Source of the DNA: Rhodococcoides fascians A25f
Lineage (GTDB): Bacteria; Actinomycetota; Actinomycetes; Mycobacteriales; Mycobacteriaceae
Assembly (NCBI RefSeq): GCF_000760935.2
Contig: NZ_CP049744.1
Location: 3,999,501-4,063,500, forward strand
Direction: 5' to 3'
DNA: 64,000 nt
Shown piece by piece: positions 53,783-62,733 of this stretch. The position numbers and the translations under genes are program-made. A model generated the notes under the pieces. That model saw only the letters and a program-made list of their open reading frames with translations. It made no database searches and had not been told where the DNA came from. Positions within the stretch are counted from its first letter, which is position 1; the number at the start of each line of letters is the position of its first letter.

Positions 53783-54547
53783 ATGAACGACAAGCCTGTG
53801 TTGATGTTGCTGCACGGTGTCACCATGTCGGGAGCAGCGTGGAACGACGTCGTGCCGTTGCTGGCCGAACGGTTCGATGTCATTGCTCCCACCGCGGCCG
53901 GTCATCGTGGAGGCCCGGCGCTCGCAGGCGTGGCGACAATAGCCGCCGTCACCGATACCGCAGAACGCGAACTCGACGAGCGGGGCCTGGATGCAGTACA
54001 CATCGCAGGAAATTCGATGGGCGGATGGATGGCCGTCGAACTGGCGAGACGGGGACGCGCACGCTCGGTCTGCGCCTTCTCACCAGCAGGACTGTGGGAG
54101 AAGGACGAGAAACCAGGTGCCAGCAGAGCCACCTTGATCCGTACCAAGAGACTGGCCGACGCGACTCGTCGTCTCGCCCCAGCGCTGATGAGGTTCGGTC
54201 TCGCTCGCCGAATTGCCATGCGCGACATCGCAGTCCACGGGGACAGTATGACGCCGCAGCAAGCCGTTCGGTCGTTTCAGGATCTTGTCGGGTGCGAGGC
54301 AGCGTACGAACTACTGAACACCCGCGAAAGCATGGATCCACTCCTCGACCTGCCATGCCCGATCACCGTCGCATGGGCCGCTCACGATCGCATCTTTCCG
54401 CCTGCAGAGTTCGTCCCCATTGCCCGGCAGCGCCTCCCTCGGGCCCGGTTCGTCACCCTGCCGGGCGTCGGCCACGTTCCGATGATCGACGACCCGGTTC
54501 TGTGCGCACGAACGATCGTCTATTCGATCGAGAACCAGGCGGGCTGA
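53783..54547 (+). CDS. Alpha/beta-fold hydrolase
   Basis: A 254-residue alpha/beta hydrolase. Oxyanion strand VLMLLHGVTMSG; nucleophile elbow IAGNSMGGWMAVELA (Ser in GNSMGG); acid D in VAWAAHDRIFPPAEF; His in PGVGHVPMIDD. Likely a small esterase, dehalogenase-like or C-C hydrolase; substrate unknown. ATG 53783 is chosen as the longer frame (53729) starts upstream of any family feature. The 3' end is 8 bases from the convergent metallohydrolase stop; a short GC-rich hairpin near 54541-54563 may separate the two. Confidence 0.87.
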   Translation: MNDKPVLMLLHGVTMSGAAWNDVVPLLAERFDVIAPTAAGHRGGPALAGVATIAAVTDTAERELDERGLDAVHIAGNSMGGWMAVELARRGRARSVCAFSPAGLWEKDEKPGASRATLIRTKRLADATRRLAPALMRFGLARRIAMRDIAVHGDSMTPQQAVRSFQDLVGCEAAYELLNTRESMDPLLDLPCPITVAWAAHDRIFPPAEFVPIARQRLPRARFVTLPGVGHVPMIDDPVLCARTIVYSIENQAG

Positions 54548-54555
54548 CGCGTCCG

Positions 54556-55482
54556 TCAGGCCCACGGGTCCACACGTCGCCACAGCGTCGGTAGCTCGAG
54601 AACGACCCCGTCTCTCCGTGCGCAGTCGGCCAGCACGCCGATCGAGGCAGTCATATCGTCGAAGGCGTACGGGAGTGCATGCAGGGGCTTGTGCAAAGGC
54701 CGAAAGAAGTTGTCCCAGTGCGTCAGGACGACGCGCCGGGCACCGACGACCGAGACCGTCTCGCGCCAGTACTGCTCGATGAACGCTTGCGATTGCCGGC
54801 CGAGTTGGCCTATCGACAGATAGACAACATCTGCGTGGCTTCCGTCGAGCATACCGACCCGGAAACCGGCGCTGCTGTGAACGAGTGCGGTTCGGCCGCT
54901 GGGAATGTGTTCGATCAGCATCGACCACGCCTCACCGCATCGATATTCGCTCACCCGAGCGGGCTGGCTCAGTGGTCGTTCGATCTCCCCGTGCGCTCGA
55001 TCCGGATGCGAGTGAACGGATTCGAAGAAGGTGACGGCGAAGTTTCCATGCTCGGTCGTGTCACCGTTCTCGACCGCGACGATGCGGTCGTCGGGTAAGT
55101 CAGAACCCTGCCCGATGAAACCGGTCGAGGAACCACCGACCAGAACCGCCCCGGTTATCCGAGCCACCGCCGCTGAATCGAGTGCGTGATCGTAGTGCGA
55201 GTGGGCACACAGAACAGCGTCGAGCGAGATGATTCCCGCTCTGCGCAGGGCGGCGTCGATGCGCTGCATGTCGGAACGAAGTGGCAGCGCAAGGATTCTC
55301 GCCAGGGACGGGCGCGAGAAGAACCCATCGGTGAGGATTGCGGATTCGCCGTCGTCGAACAACACCGTGCTGACACCGAGGAAAGACACCGTCACCGGCG
55401 AGCGAGGAGTGGCCGACGCGGTGGTGGCGATCTCCGACGGACCCGGCAACGGGGGCCGACCGACGCGTCGGAACACCGTCAT
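54556..55482 (-). CDS. MBL-fold metallohydrolase
   Basis: A 308-residue metallo-beta-lactamase-fold hydrolase. The metal-binding HxHxDH motif is CAHSHYDHALDS, preceded by VSFLGVSTVLFDDGESAILTDG (in part), which is the usual strand before it; other possible ligands are HSHPDRAH and VVLTHWDN. It could act as an esterase, lactonase or phosphodiesterase. ATG 55482 overlaps the upstream dehydrogenase stop as ATGA, so the two are coupled. Cytosolic; substrate unknown, perhaps a product of the flavin enzyme. Confidence 0.85.
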   Translation of the reverse strand: MTVFRRVGRPPLPGPSEIATTASATPRSPVTVSFLGVSTVLFDDGESAILTDGFFSRPSLARILALPLRSDMQRIDAALRRAGIISLDAVLCAHSHYDHALDSAAVARITGAVLVGGSSTGFIGQGSDLPDDRIVAVENGDTTEHGNFAVTFFESVHSHPDRAHGEIERPLSQPARVSEYRCGEAWSMLIEHIPSGRTALVHSSAGFRVGMLDGSHADVVYLSIGQLGRQSQAFIEQYWRETVSVVGARRVVLTHWDNFFRPLHKPLHALPYAFDDMTASIGVLADCARRDGVVLELPTLWRRVDPWA

Positions 55483-57143
55483 GCCTGCGCTGCGAGCGCA
55501 CGCCCGGCTTGGCGGCCCCCGAAGATGCACCCGCCCAGGAACGTTCCCTCCAGCGAGCGATAGCCGTGCACTCCACCACCGCCGAATCCGGCGATCTCGC
55601 CTGCCGCCCACAGCCCCTCGATCGCCCGCCCCTCGCTGTCGAGCACGCGGCCCTGAAGGTCGGTTTGGATTCCGCCCAACGTCTTTCGGGTGATGATGTT
55701 CAACCGCACCGCAATCAACGGCCCCGATTTGGGATCGAGAATCTTGTGCAGAGACGCAGTACGCGCGATGCGCTCCCCGCGCGAGCGACGGGAATTGTGA
55801 ATCGCGGAGACCTGCAGGTCCTTGGTGAACTGATTGTCGACTTCACGGTCGCGAGCCTCGATCTGCCGTTGCAAGTCCACCAGGTCGATCAGGTCCTCGC
55901 CGGCGACCTTGTTCATTCCCTGCACGAGTTCACCGAGGGTGTCGGCGACGACAAAATCCTCGCCGTTCTTCTTGAACGCCTCGACCGGTTCACTGGCACC
56001 GGGCAAGACTCGGCCGAGTACGAGCTTGAGGTTCTTGCCGGTGATGTCCGGGTTCTGTTCCGATCCCGACAGCGCAAATTCCTTCTCGATGATCTTCTGG
56101 GTGAGGACGAACCACGAGTACTCGAAACCGCTGTCCTGGATGGCTTTCAACGTTCCGAGGGTGTCGTAGCCCGGGAAGTTGGGAGCCGGGAATCGCCGAC
56201 CACGCGCGTCGAACCACATGGACGACGGCCCTGGAATGATCCTGATTCCGTGGTTCTTCCAGATCGGGTTCCAGTTCTTGATGCCCTCGGTGTAGTGCCA
56301 CATCCTGTCCTTGTTGACCAGACGTCCACCGACCTTCTCGGTGATACCAAGCATGCGGCCGTCCACGTGTTCGGGGACTCCGGAGATCAACGATGTCGGA
56401 GGTGTTCCCAGACGAGCCGGCCAATTCTCCCGCACCAGATCGTGATTCGCTCCGATGCCACCCGCGGTGACGAGCACGGCACCGGCGTGCAACTCGAACT
56501 CCCCCACCTCGACGCGACTACTGCCCGCACCGCGTTCCGCACGGCTGGGTTCGAGAATCGCGCCGCGCACTCCCTCGACCGCACCCGAGCTGACGACGAA
56601 CTCGTCGACTCGATGGCGAAAACCGAAGCGCACCAGTCCTTTGTCGGCGGCCTCGCGGACGCGGCGCTCGAACGGTGCGACGACGCCCGGCCCGGTACCC
56701 CAGGTCAGGTGGAAGCGCGGAACCGAGTTGCCGTGGCCGTCGGCGAGATAGCCGCCGCGTTCGGCCCAGCCGACGATGGGAACCCACCGAACCCCCTGTG
56801 CGTGCAGCCAGGACCGCTTCTCCCCTGCCGCGAAGTCGAGGTACGCCCGTGCCCACCGGTGACCCCAGTAGTCCTCTCCGGCGGGATCGTCGATACCGCG
56901 GTCGAATGTCGCGGTGCCGAGCCAGTCCTGCCACGCCAGTTCGGCCGAATCTTTGATACCCATGCGTCGCTGTTCCGGAGTGTCGACCATGAACAGCCCG
57001 CCGAGTGACCAGAACGCCTGTCCGCCCAGGTTCTGCTCGGGCTCCTGGTCGAGGAGGAGCACACGCTTTCCCGCGTCGGCCAATTCGGCGGTTGCCACCA
57101 GTCCTGCCAAGCCTGCGCCCACCACGATCACGTCTGCGTCCAT
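55479..57143 (-). CDS. FAD-binding dehydrogenase (KstD/fumarate-reductase-like)
   Basis: A 554-residue flavoprotein. N-terminal FAD motif DVIVVGAGLAGLVATAELADAG with the acidic end VLLLDQEPE; a glycine-rich GVLVTAGGIGANHDL-like block (AGAVLVTAGGIGANHD); C-terminal GLWAAGEIAGFGGGGVHGYR closes the FAD pocket. It resembles 3-ketosteroid dehydrogenases and fumarate-reductase-type enzymes, and the large insert (about 300-430) carries the substrate site. ATG 57143. Coupled to the metallohydrolase gene and divergent from a PucR gene 129 bases away, which suggests PucR-controlled breakdown of a cyclic substrate. Confidence 0.87.
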   Translation of the reverse strand: MDADVIVVGAGLAGLVATAELADAGKRVLLLDQEPEQNLGGQAFWSLGGLFMVDTPEQRRMGIKDSAELAWQDWLGTATFDRGIDDPAGEDYWGHRWARAYLDFAAGEKRSWLHAQGVRWVPIVGWAERGGYLADGHGNSVPRFHLTWGTGPGVVAPFERRVREAADKGLVRFGFRHRVDEFVVSSGAVEGVRGAILEPSRAERGAGSSRVEVGEFELHAGAVLVTAGGIGANHDLVRENWPARLGTPPTSLISGVPEHVDGRMLGITEKVGGRLVNKDRMWHYTEGIKNWNPIWKNHGIRIIPGPSSMWFDARGRRFPAPNFPGYDTLGTLKAIQDSGFEYSWFVLTQKIIEKEFALSGSEQNPDITGKNLKLVLGRVLPGASEPVEAFKKNGEDFVVADTLGELVQGMNKVAGEDLIDLVDLQRQIEARDREVDNQFTKDLQVSAIHNSRRSRGERIARTASLHKILDPKSGPLIAVRLNIITRKTLGGIQTDLQGRVLDSEGRAIEGLWAAGEIAGFGGGGVHGYRSLEGTFLGGCIFGGRQAGRALAAQA

Positions 57144-57272
57144 TGCCCCACTCTTCTGCTCGACCCGGCTGTCTCCCTCGACTGTGCTGTCGTCGGCACC
57201 GGAACTCAAGGAAACCGACTCGAATGACTATAGGATTTATCAGATACTGACAAAGTGCGGGGAGGTGGATCG

Positions 57273-58466
57273 ATGTACCGAGCGCGGGTCGCCGTCGTCG
57301 CGAAGATCGAATCGGAGCTGGGCCCCGTCGTCGCGTCCGCAGTACACGCGATTCGCGACGCGATCCCGGTCTACCGATCACTGCAGGGTGCACAGTTGGC
57401 CGATGTCGAGGCCATTGCGTATTGGTCACTGAGGCGGTTGATGGCCCTGTGGGCGCACGGCGATCGGACGATCGACGACAGCAGATTCCGTGCGATAGGT
57501 GCCGCGCGCGCCGCGGACGGGCGCCCGCTGGCCGACGTGCTGCGTGCGTATCGAGTCGCGTCGAGCGTGTTCGTTCGGCACGTGACAACCGAGTATCTCG
57601 ATGTACTCGAACCACCGGACATTGCCGAACTCGGCCTCGGCGTGCTCGACGCCATCGACGCAATCTCCGAGGAAATCATCGGCGCGTACGTCGTTGCGCG
57701 CGAACAGCTCACATCCAACCGTGCGCAGGCGCACGCCGCGTTGCTCGACGACTTGCTGGCTGCCAGACACAATTCACCCGGGACCGTGTCGGATCGTTGC
57801 CGCGAACTCGACCTGAAGCTACCCCAGCACCCGAATCTGCTCGTGGTGCAATCGACAGATCCGGGCCGACCCATGTCCGACGACACCGTCGAATCGCTGG
57901 TTCTCGCAGTGGGACTCGTTCCCCCGGACCGCACCGCGACGCCCGGTCAGCGGAGCCACCTGGTTACTCGGCACGAGCATCGCGCGATCGTGCTGCTGCC
58001 ACCATCGATCCCCCGCACCGAGGCCGACCTCGCGTGTCGAGATCTGCGGCTGCGTGGATGCTTGGTGGAGAAATCGACCATTGCCGGTATCAGTAGTTCG
58101 TGGCGACTCGCCTCGGAAGCGCTCGACACCGCACCGGATCACGCGTTCGACGACCGTGTACTGCTCGATCACGGCGACGGGCAACTACTGGCACTGTTGA
58201 CAGCGCGTCCCACCGCGAACACGAACGAGGTGGTGCGTACCGTGCTCGGTCCGCTGACCGAGGCTGCGAACGAGCATATTCTGCAAGGTCTTTCGGCCTT
58301 CATCTCCACCGGGACAGCGACGGCTGCTGCCACCCGTCTGCAGGTGCACCCGCAGACGTTGCGCTATCGGTTGCGGAGGGCTCAGCAATTGACCGGTCGG
58401 GATCCGCGTTCGGCGTGGCATCGACTGGCACTGGACACCGCGATACAGCTACGCCAACTCGGTTGA
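57273..58466 (+). CDS. PucR-family regulator, divergent from the flavin dehydrogenase operon
   Basis: A 397-residue PucR regulator. The C-terminal HTH is intact (GTATAAATRLQVHPQTLRYR, then LRRAQQLTGRDPRSAWHRL). N-terminal half helical with no recognised sensor domain. ATG 57273 has GGGGAGGTGG upstream; an in-frame ATG at 57255 is possible. Lying opposite the dehydrogenase-metallohydrolase operon with a 129-base gap, it is the natural candidate to control that pathway. This is the third of three PucR genes here. Ligand unknown. Confidence 0.87.
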   Translation: MYRARVAVVAKIESELGPVVASAVHAIRDAIPVYRSLQGAQLADVEAIAYWSLRRLMALWAHGDRTIDDSRFRAIGAARAADGRPLADVLRAYRVASSVFVRHVTTEYLDVLEPPDIAELGLGVLDAIDAISEEIIGAYVVAREQLTSNRAQAHAALLDDLLAARHNSPGTVSDRCRELDLKLPQHPNLLVVQSTDPGRPMSDDTVESLVLAVGLVPPDRTATPGQRSHLVTRHEHRAIVLLPPSIPRTEADLACRDLRLRGCLVEKSTIAGISSSWRLASEALDTAPDHAFDDRVLLDHGDGQLLALLTARPTANTNEVVRTVLGPLTEAANEHILQGLSAFISTGTATAAATRLQVHPQTLRYRLRRAQQLTGRDPRSAWHRLALDTAIQLRQLG

Positions 58467-58562
58467 CCCGGCTCGGCTGAACCCAGCGTCGTCGGTGGTC
58501 ATGCGCACACGCGACCGTGCCTGATTGCTCGAGCTGGGGCCGTCGATCCTAGGATGACCGGT

Positions 58563-59315
58563 ATGTCGGAACAGGTCACCTTTCCCAGCGCTACCGGACC
58601 CACCTTGGCAGGCGTGGTCGATGTTCCTGATGGTGAGGCGCGAGGGTGGGGCGTCTTCGCTCACGGTTTCACGCTGGGCAAGGACTGCCCGGCGGCGAAT
58701 CGAATGTGCAAGCAGCTGGCGGCCGACGGCATCGGAATGCTTCGCTTCGACAATCTCGGCCTGGGCCACTCCGAGGGCGACTGGGGCGACGGTTCGTTCT
58801 CGAACAAGGTGCACGACACCGTCAAGGCCGTCGAGTTCATGAACGCGACCGGTCGTGAGGTGAAGTTGCTCGTCGGCCATTCCTTCGGCGGCTCGGCGGC
58901 CATTGCTGCGGCGCACGACTGTCCGACGGTCGAAGCGGTCGCCATCGTCGCCGCCCCGTTTCAGCCCGCGCACGTCGAGCACAACTACGACGCGCTCATC
59001 CACCGGATCCAGGAGGAGGGCGAAGCACCGTTCCACGCCGGCGGCAAAGCGCTCACTCTCAAACGCCAATTCGTCGACGACGTCCGCAAAGCAGACCTGC
59101 GCGAGCGCATCACCACCCTGCGGAGACCGCTACTCGTCATGCACTCCCCCACCGACAACACGGTAGGGATCGACAACGCCAGCGAGATCTTCCAGGCCGC
59201 GCGCCACCCCCGGAGCTTCGTTTCGCTCGAGGGGGCCAATCACCTTCTCACCGGCAAGAATCAAGCAGCTCGTGCCGGTCGGATCATCAGCGCCTGGGCG
59301 GATCCGTACCTCTGA
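58563..59315 (+). CDS. Alpha/beta hydrolase (esterase-type)
   Basis: A 250-residue hydrolase of the alpha/beta fold, close to proteins that are often fused to OsmC domains. Features: GVFAHGFTLGKDCPAANRM with the oxyanion strand, nucleophile elbow LLVGHSFGGSAAIAAA, acid D in MHSPTDNTVGIDNA, His in LEGANHLLTGKN. No signal peptide. ATG 58563 is preferred over 58554. Convergent with the 3-hydroxyacyl-CoA dehydrogenase gene. Substrate unknown; such proteins are often housekeeping esterases. Confidence 0.86.
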   Translation: MSEQVTFPSATGPTLAGVVDVPDGEARGWGVFAHGFTLGKDCPAANRMCKQLAADGIGMLRFDNLGLGHSEGDWGDGSFSNKVHDTVKAVEFMNATGREVKLLVGHSFGGSAAIAAAHDCPTVEAVAIVAAPFQPAHVEHNYDALIHRIQEEGEAPFHAGGKALTLKRQFVDDVRKADLRERITTLRRPLLVMHSPTDNTVGIDNASEIFQAARHPRSFVSLEGANHLLTGKNQAARAGRIISAWADPYL

Positions 59316-59333
59316 CAGGCGGGGTCGAGCGAT

Positions 59334-60233
59334 TCAGTTGATGTTCCACGACTCGACAGCGTCGAGTCGCCGGCCGTCGGCGTCGTACGTGTAGAAGCCT
59401 TCACCGTCCCCGAGACCGGTCTTTCCCGCGTCGATACCCTTTTGCAGTATGTCGGCAAATTTGACCTGATCCTCGCCGCCGTGTGCGCGCGCGATGTGTG
59501 CTGCAACGTTGAAGCCGACGGTGTCGTATATCTGGAACGGACCGGCGGGTGCCCCGGTGGCTATGCGCCACACGTTGTCGATGTCTGCCGGATTGGCAAC
59601 CCCACCGACGTAAAGGTTGGCTCCCGCTTGCAGCAGCGGGATCAGAAGACTGTTCAGCACATATCCCGGAATTTCCTTTCGGACCGGAACGGGAACGAGT
59701 CCGATCTCCGAAGCGAAGCTCAGTACGACATCGAAGTAGACAGGATCTGTTGCAGCAGTTGCCATCACCTCACCGGTGTTGTACCGCCACACGAGATTGG
59801 CGAAGTGCAATGCAAGAAACTTTTCCGGCCGCCCGGTGGCCTCGGCGAAACTGCTGGGCAGTAGCGACGACGAGTTGGTCACGAAGATAGTTTTCGGCGG
59901 AGCGGACGCGCCGATATCCGACCAGACCTTCTTCTTCAGGTCGAGATCCTCCGGAACTGCTTCGATCACCAGTTCGGCGTCCGCAACGGCCTCGGCGACG
60001 CTGGTGGTGGTCGTGATGGATTCGATGGCCTCGTCGAATCGCGCCTCGTCGAAAGTCTTCAGGTCACGCTTGTAGTATCCGCGCATCCATTCCCAACGAT
60101 CCGGCAGCTTGGCAAGTAGTTCGTCGGAAATGTCGTATCCCACAACGGTTTTTCCGTGGTAGGCAGCCTGCATCATGATCTGCGAACCGAGCACTCCGGT
60201 TCCGAATACGGTCACGTTCCCAATATCAGTCAT
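59334..60233 (-). CDS. 3-hydroxyacyl-CoA dehydrogenase
   Basis: A 299-residue NAD-dependent dehydrogenase of beta-oxidation (3-hydroxybutyryl-CoA dehydrogenase type). The NAD motif is VTVFGTGVLGSQIMMQAAY, the catalytic His is in FLALHFANLVWRYN (usually HFFNP), and the substrate loop EAVPEDLDLKKKVWSD is conserved. It oxidises a 3-hydroxyacyl-CoA to 3-ketoacyl-CoA. ATG 60233 with GAGGGAAG upstream; the longer frame to 60305 is not convincing. The departure from HFFNP suggests a subfamily with altered acyl preference. Alone on the minus strand; no thiolase nearby. Confidence 0.9.
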   Translation of the reverse strand: MTDIGNVTVFGTGVLGSQIMMQAAYHGKTVVGYDISDELLAKLPDRWEWMRGYYKRDLKTFDEARFDEAIESITTTTSVAEAVADAELVIEAVPEDLDLKKKVWSDIGASAPPKTIFVTNSSSLLPSSFAEATGRPEKFLALHFANLVWRYNTGEVMATAATDPVYFDVVLSFASEIGLVPVPVRKEIPGYVLNSLLIPLLQAGANLYVGGVANPADIDNVWRIATGAPAGPFQIYDTVGFNVAAHIARAHGGEDQVKFADILQKGIDAGKTGLGDGEGFYTYDADGRRLDAVESWNIN

Positions 60234-60455
60234 GGACGACACACTTCCCTCTATGGAGTCACTGGTTTCCCGCTCTCCAAGTTCTACCGCTGAGCGCGGA
60301 GCCACCGTCTCGTGGGGTCCAACCGTGGACCGACTCGACCCGACGACAGCGCTTCACACTCCACAGGATCGACGGAAAGAGGCGGTTCTGCAGGCCTCCG
60401 TTCCGCGGTCGTGAATTCGACCTTCGGCTTCGCATCGTGTTCGCGCCGCGGGACA

Positions 60456-61280
60456 TCACGGCGTTGCGAGCAACTTACTGCGGAACAGGTCGAGTACCTG
60501 GTCCAAAGCCTGCCGGGTCGGCTGGCCCGGCTCGTCGATCAGTCCTTCCGTCACGACGGAGTGTGGCGGCCCGAATGCTTCCGGGTTGAACGCAGAATCG
60601 GGCAATTCCACCGACACGAATGCGTCGCCGAGTTGCTCCCTCAGAAACTCGAACCGTGCAGGGGGACACATCTTGTCGCCCTGAAACCGCATACCGAGAA
60701 CAGTGAGATCTCCCGCAGCACAACGGCTCTTCACCTTCGAGAGGTCGCCGGCACTGATGTCGATGGAACGACTGCGTGACTTCGATGCCGCGAACGGAAG
60801 TGACGGTTGCGAGAGCACCGGTGCGATCAATCGATCGTCGGCGGCCATTGCCAGGGCGAACCCGCCCGTGAAGCACATTCCGATGGCACCGACACCTGGT
60901 CCGCCGCACCGCTCGTGTTCCTCGGCCGCGAGAGCACGCAGCCACACCACGATCCGCGACGACTTGCCGGTGGCCAATATGGTGAATTCTCGGCTGATGC
61001 ACGCCGGCACCATGGCACGGGACATGGTGGCAGCGGTACCGAGAAGTCCGAGGGGTGCGGTCAGCGGGTCCTTTCCGTCGACGCCGAACAGATGCGGCAC
61101 GATCGCGGTGCATCCGATTCCGGCGACGGTGCGCGCGAAGTCCGCCACTCTCGGCGTGATGCCCGGCATTTCGGACATCACGATCACAGCCGGTCCGGTG
61201 CCGATGCGATAGACCGGTGCCGTGCGCCCGTCCGCGGTGAACTCGGTTCGTTCGAAATCGGCCAACGCGTCGGCGGTCAT
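60456..61280 (-). CDS. Dienelactone hydrolase-family protein
   Basis: A 274-residue alpha/beta hydrolase of the dienelactone-hydrolase type. The nucleophile is a cysteine in VGAIGMCFTGGFALAMAA, the hallmark that separates the family from Ser hydrolases; a His lies near FGPPHSVVTEG and an Asp near FQGDKMCPP. Acts on lactones or small esters in aromatic-compound pathways, but no such pathway is close by. ATG 61280 is used; the frame to 61511 adds no conserved sequence. Ribosome site AGAAGGAC is rather far. Cytosolic. Confidence 0.85.
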   Translation of the reverse strand: MTADALADFERTEFTADGRTAPVYRIGTGPAVIVMSEMPGITPRVADFARTVAGIGCTAIVPHLFGVDGKDPLTAPLGLLGTAATMSRAMVPACISREFTILATGKSSRIVVWLRALAAEEHERCGGPGVGAIGMCFTGGFALAMAADDRLIAPVLSQPSLPFAASKSRSRSIDISAGDLSKVKSRCAAGDLTVLGMRFQGDKMCPPARFEFLREQLGDAFVSVELPDSAFNPEAFGPPHSVVTEGLIDEPGQPTRQALDQVLDLFRSKLLATP

Positions 61281-61371
61281 GGAAACACGTCCTTCTGAGA
61301 GGGGCACACAGCGGCTGCGGTACCGGACACGAGCATGAAACGGTGGAGAAGTAAGCCCTGATGGACCTGGA

Positions 61372-61707
61372 CTACCGCGAATACTCGCGCAGCAGGAGGT
61401 AGAGCGGTGCCGCGAAGCAGATACCCACTGACCCGGTACCGACGGGCACCAACCACCAGTGCTTGACTCCGTTGTCCCTCGAGTCCCAGAGGGACCAGAC
61501 CCCGAAGGCAATGCTCGTGATACCCAGATCGGCGGTCAATGCACGAGTGGGAGTCGAGGCGACCCAGTCCGCGAAGAATGCGGTTGCGCTGTCGCGACTG
61601 ACGCCGTGCTCCTTGAAGTAGGCGACGACGAACGAGTTGGGGACGACGAACCCGATCACGGTCAGCAGGAGCAGGAGGCGTCGACGAGTGGCATCTGCTG
61701 TTCTCAT
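61372..61707 (-). CDS. DUF2834-type small membrane protein
   Basis: A 111-residue membrane protein with three hydrophobic helices (RLLLLLTVIGFVVPNSFVVA, GITSIAFGVWSLWDS and LVPVGTGSVGICFAAPLYLL; each shown in part), typical of the DUF2834 family of unknown function. Located between the dienelactone hydrolase and the SGNH hydrolase gene. ATG 61707; a TTG at 61716 is an alternative. No ribosome site stands out. A 91-base gap to the hydrolase start on the same strand leaves co-transcription open. Confidence 0.75.
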   Translation of the reverse strand: MRTADATRRRLLLLLTVIGFVVPNSFVVAYFKEHGVSRDSATAFFADWVASTPTRALTADLGITSIAFGVWSLWDSRDNGVKHWWLVPVGTGSVGICFAAPLYLLLREYSR

Positions 61708-61823
61708 GGATCTCAACCTAGGCCACTTCGCGATCTCCTCGGCGTGTCGTTCGAGATCGTCGTCCTCGGTCGATCCTCACATGGCTGGGACAGCGGTACG
61801 ATTTCGAGCAATATCCGGCCATC

Positions 61824-62690
61824 ATGGGGGTCTGTAATGCGCACCAGGACAAAACGGCTCGGGCTCGGAATGTCGTGTCCGTCATTGTCGCGCTGGCGAT
61901 CCCCTCCCATGCAACAGCGTCGCCCATCGAATACGTCAACCTCGGCGACAGCTTCGGTGCAGGCAACGGCGTGCTGCCGCTGGCACCGAACACGCCACTG
62001 AGGTGCCTCCAGTCGGAACGGAACTTTGCTCATCTCGTAGCGCGCGAGCAGGGCTACAGCCTCGCCGATGTCAGCTGCGGCGGTGCGGCCACCGACGACT
62101 TCTATGCCTCTCAATTCGAGGGCACACGACCGCAATTCGATGCGTTGTCGCCATCGGCAGATGTAGTGACTCTGATGATCGGTGGCAACGACAACAGCGT
62201 GTTCTCGGGAGCGATCGCAGCGTGCGTGAGTGCGCTGGCAACCCACGCCGGTGCATTCGATCCGTGCACGCAGCAGAACGGAAGTAGCTTCGACGACAAG
62301 ATTCTCGACAGCACGCTGCCGGCCGTTCGACAGGCGTTGCGAGACATACATACTCGTGCGCCCGAGGCAAAGGTGATCATCATCGGCTATCCATGGCTCA
62401 TCCCGGCCGCAAGCACGTGCGAACCGTCGGTCCCCGTCGCGCTCGGCGACGTTCCGTATCTGCGCAACCTCCAGGCCACGCTGAACGATGCCATCCGCGA
62501 GGCAGCGGCCGACACCGACACGACCTTCGTGGACATGTCCGTGGCGTCGGAGGGGCACGACGCCTGCCAGCCCGTCGGAGTGCGGTGGGTGGAACCACTG
62601 CTGTTCGCGGATCAGTTCGTGCCGCTGCACCCGAACTCGCTGGGCGAGGCCGCCATCGCGGCCGAGGTGACCGAGGCGCTGACTGCCTGA
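61824..62690 (+). CDS. Secreted SGNH-family hydrolase with probable frameshift near the start
   Basis: The body (about 250 residues) is a GDSL/SGNH esterase: YVNLGDSFGAGNGVLPL (block I Ser), LMIGGNDNSVFSG (block III Asn), and the late FVPLHPNSLGEAAI, which holds the catalytic His; six cysteines fit an extracellular protein. In this frame the start (MGVCNAHQDKTARAR) lacks a ribosome site and a proper basic signal start. The other frame has ATG 61837 with GGGGG 6 bases upstream and reads MRTRTKRLGLGMS, an ideal signal-peptide n-region. A one-base shift around 61860-61900 would join it to VVSVIVALAIPSHATAS. Either a real frameshift, an assembly error or an odd start. Confidence 0.75.
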   Translation: MGVCNAHQDKTARARNVVSVIVALAIPSHATASPIEYVNLGDSFGAGNGVLPLAPNTPLRCLQSERNFAHLVAREQGYSLADVSCGGAATDDFYASQFEGTRPQFDALSPSADVVTLMIGGNDNSVFSGAIAACVSALATHAGAFDPCTQQNGSSFDDKILDSTLPAVRQALRDIHTRAPEAKVIIIGYPWLIPAASTCEPSVPVALGDVPYLRNLQATLNDAIREAAADTDTTFVDMSVASEGHDACQPVGVRWVEPLLFADQFVPLHPNSLGEAAIAAEVTEALTA

Positions 62691-62733
62691 AGTCGATCCC
62701 CGATCGGCTGATTCGGAACGGTCGTCGGTGAGT

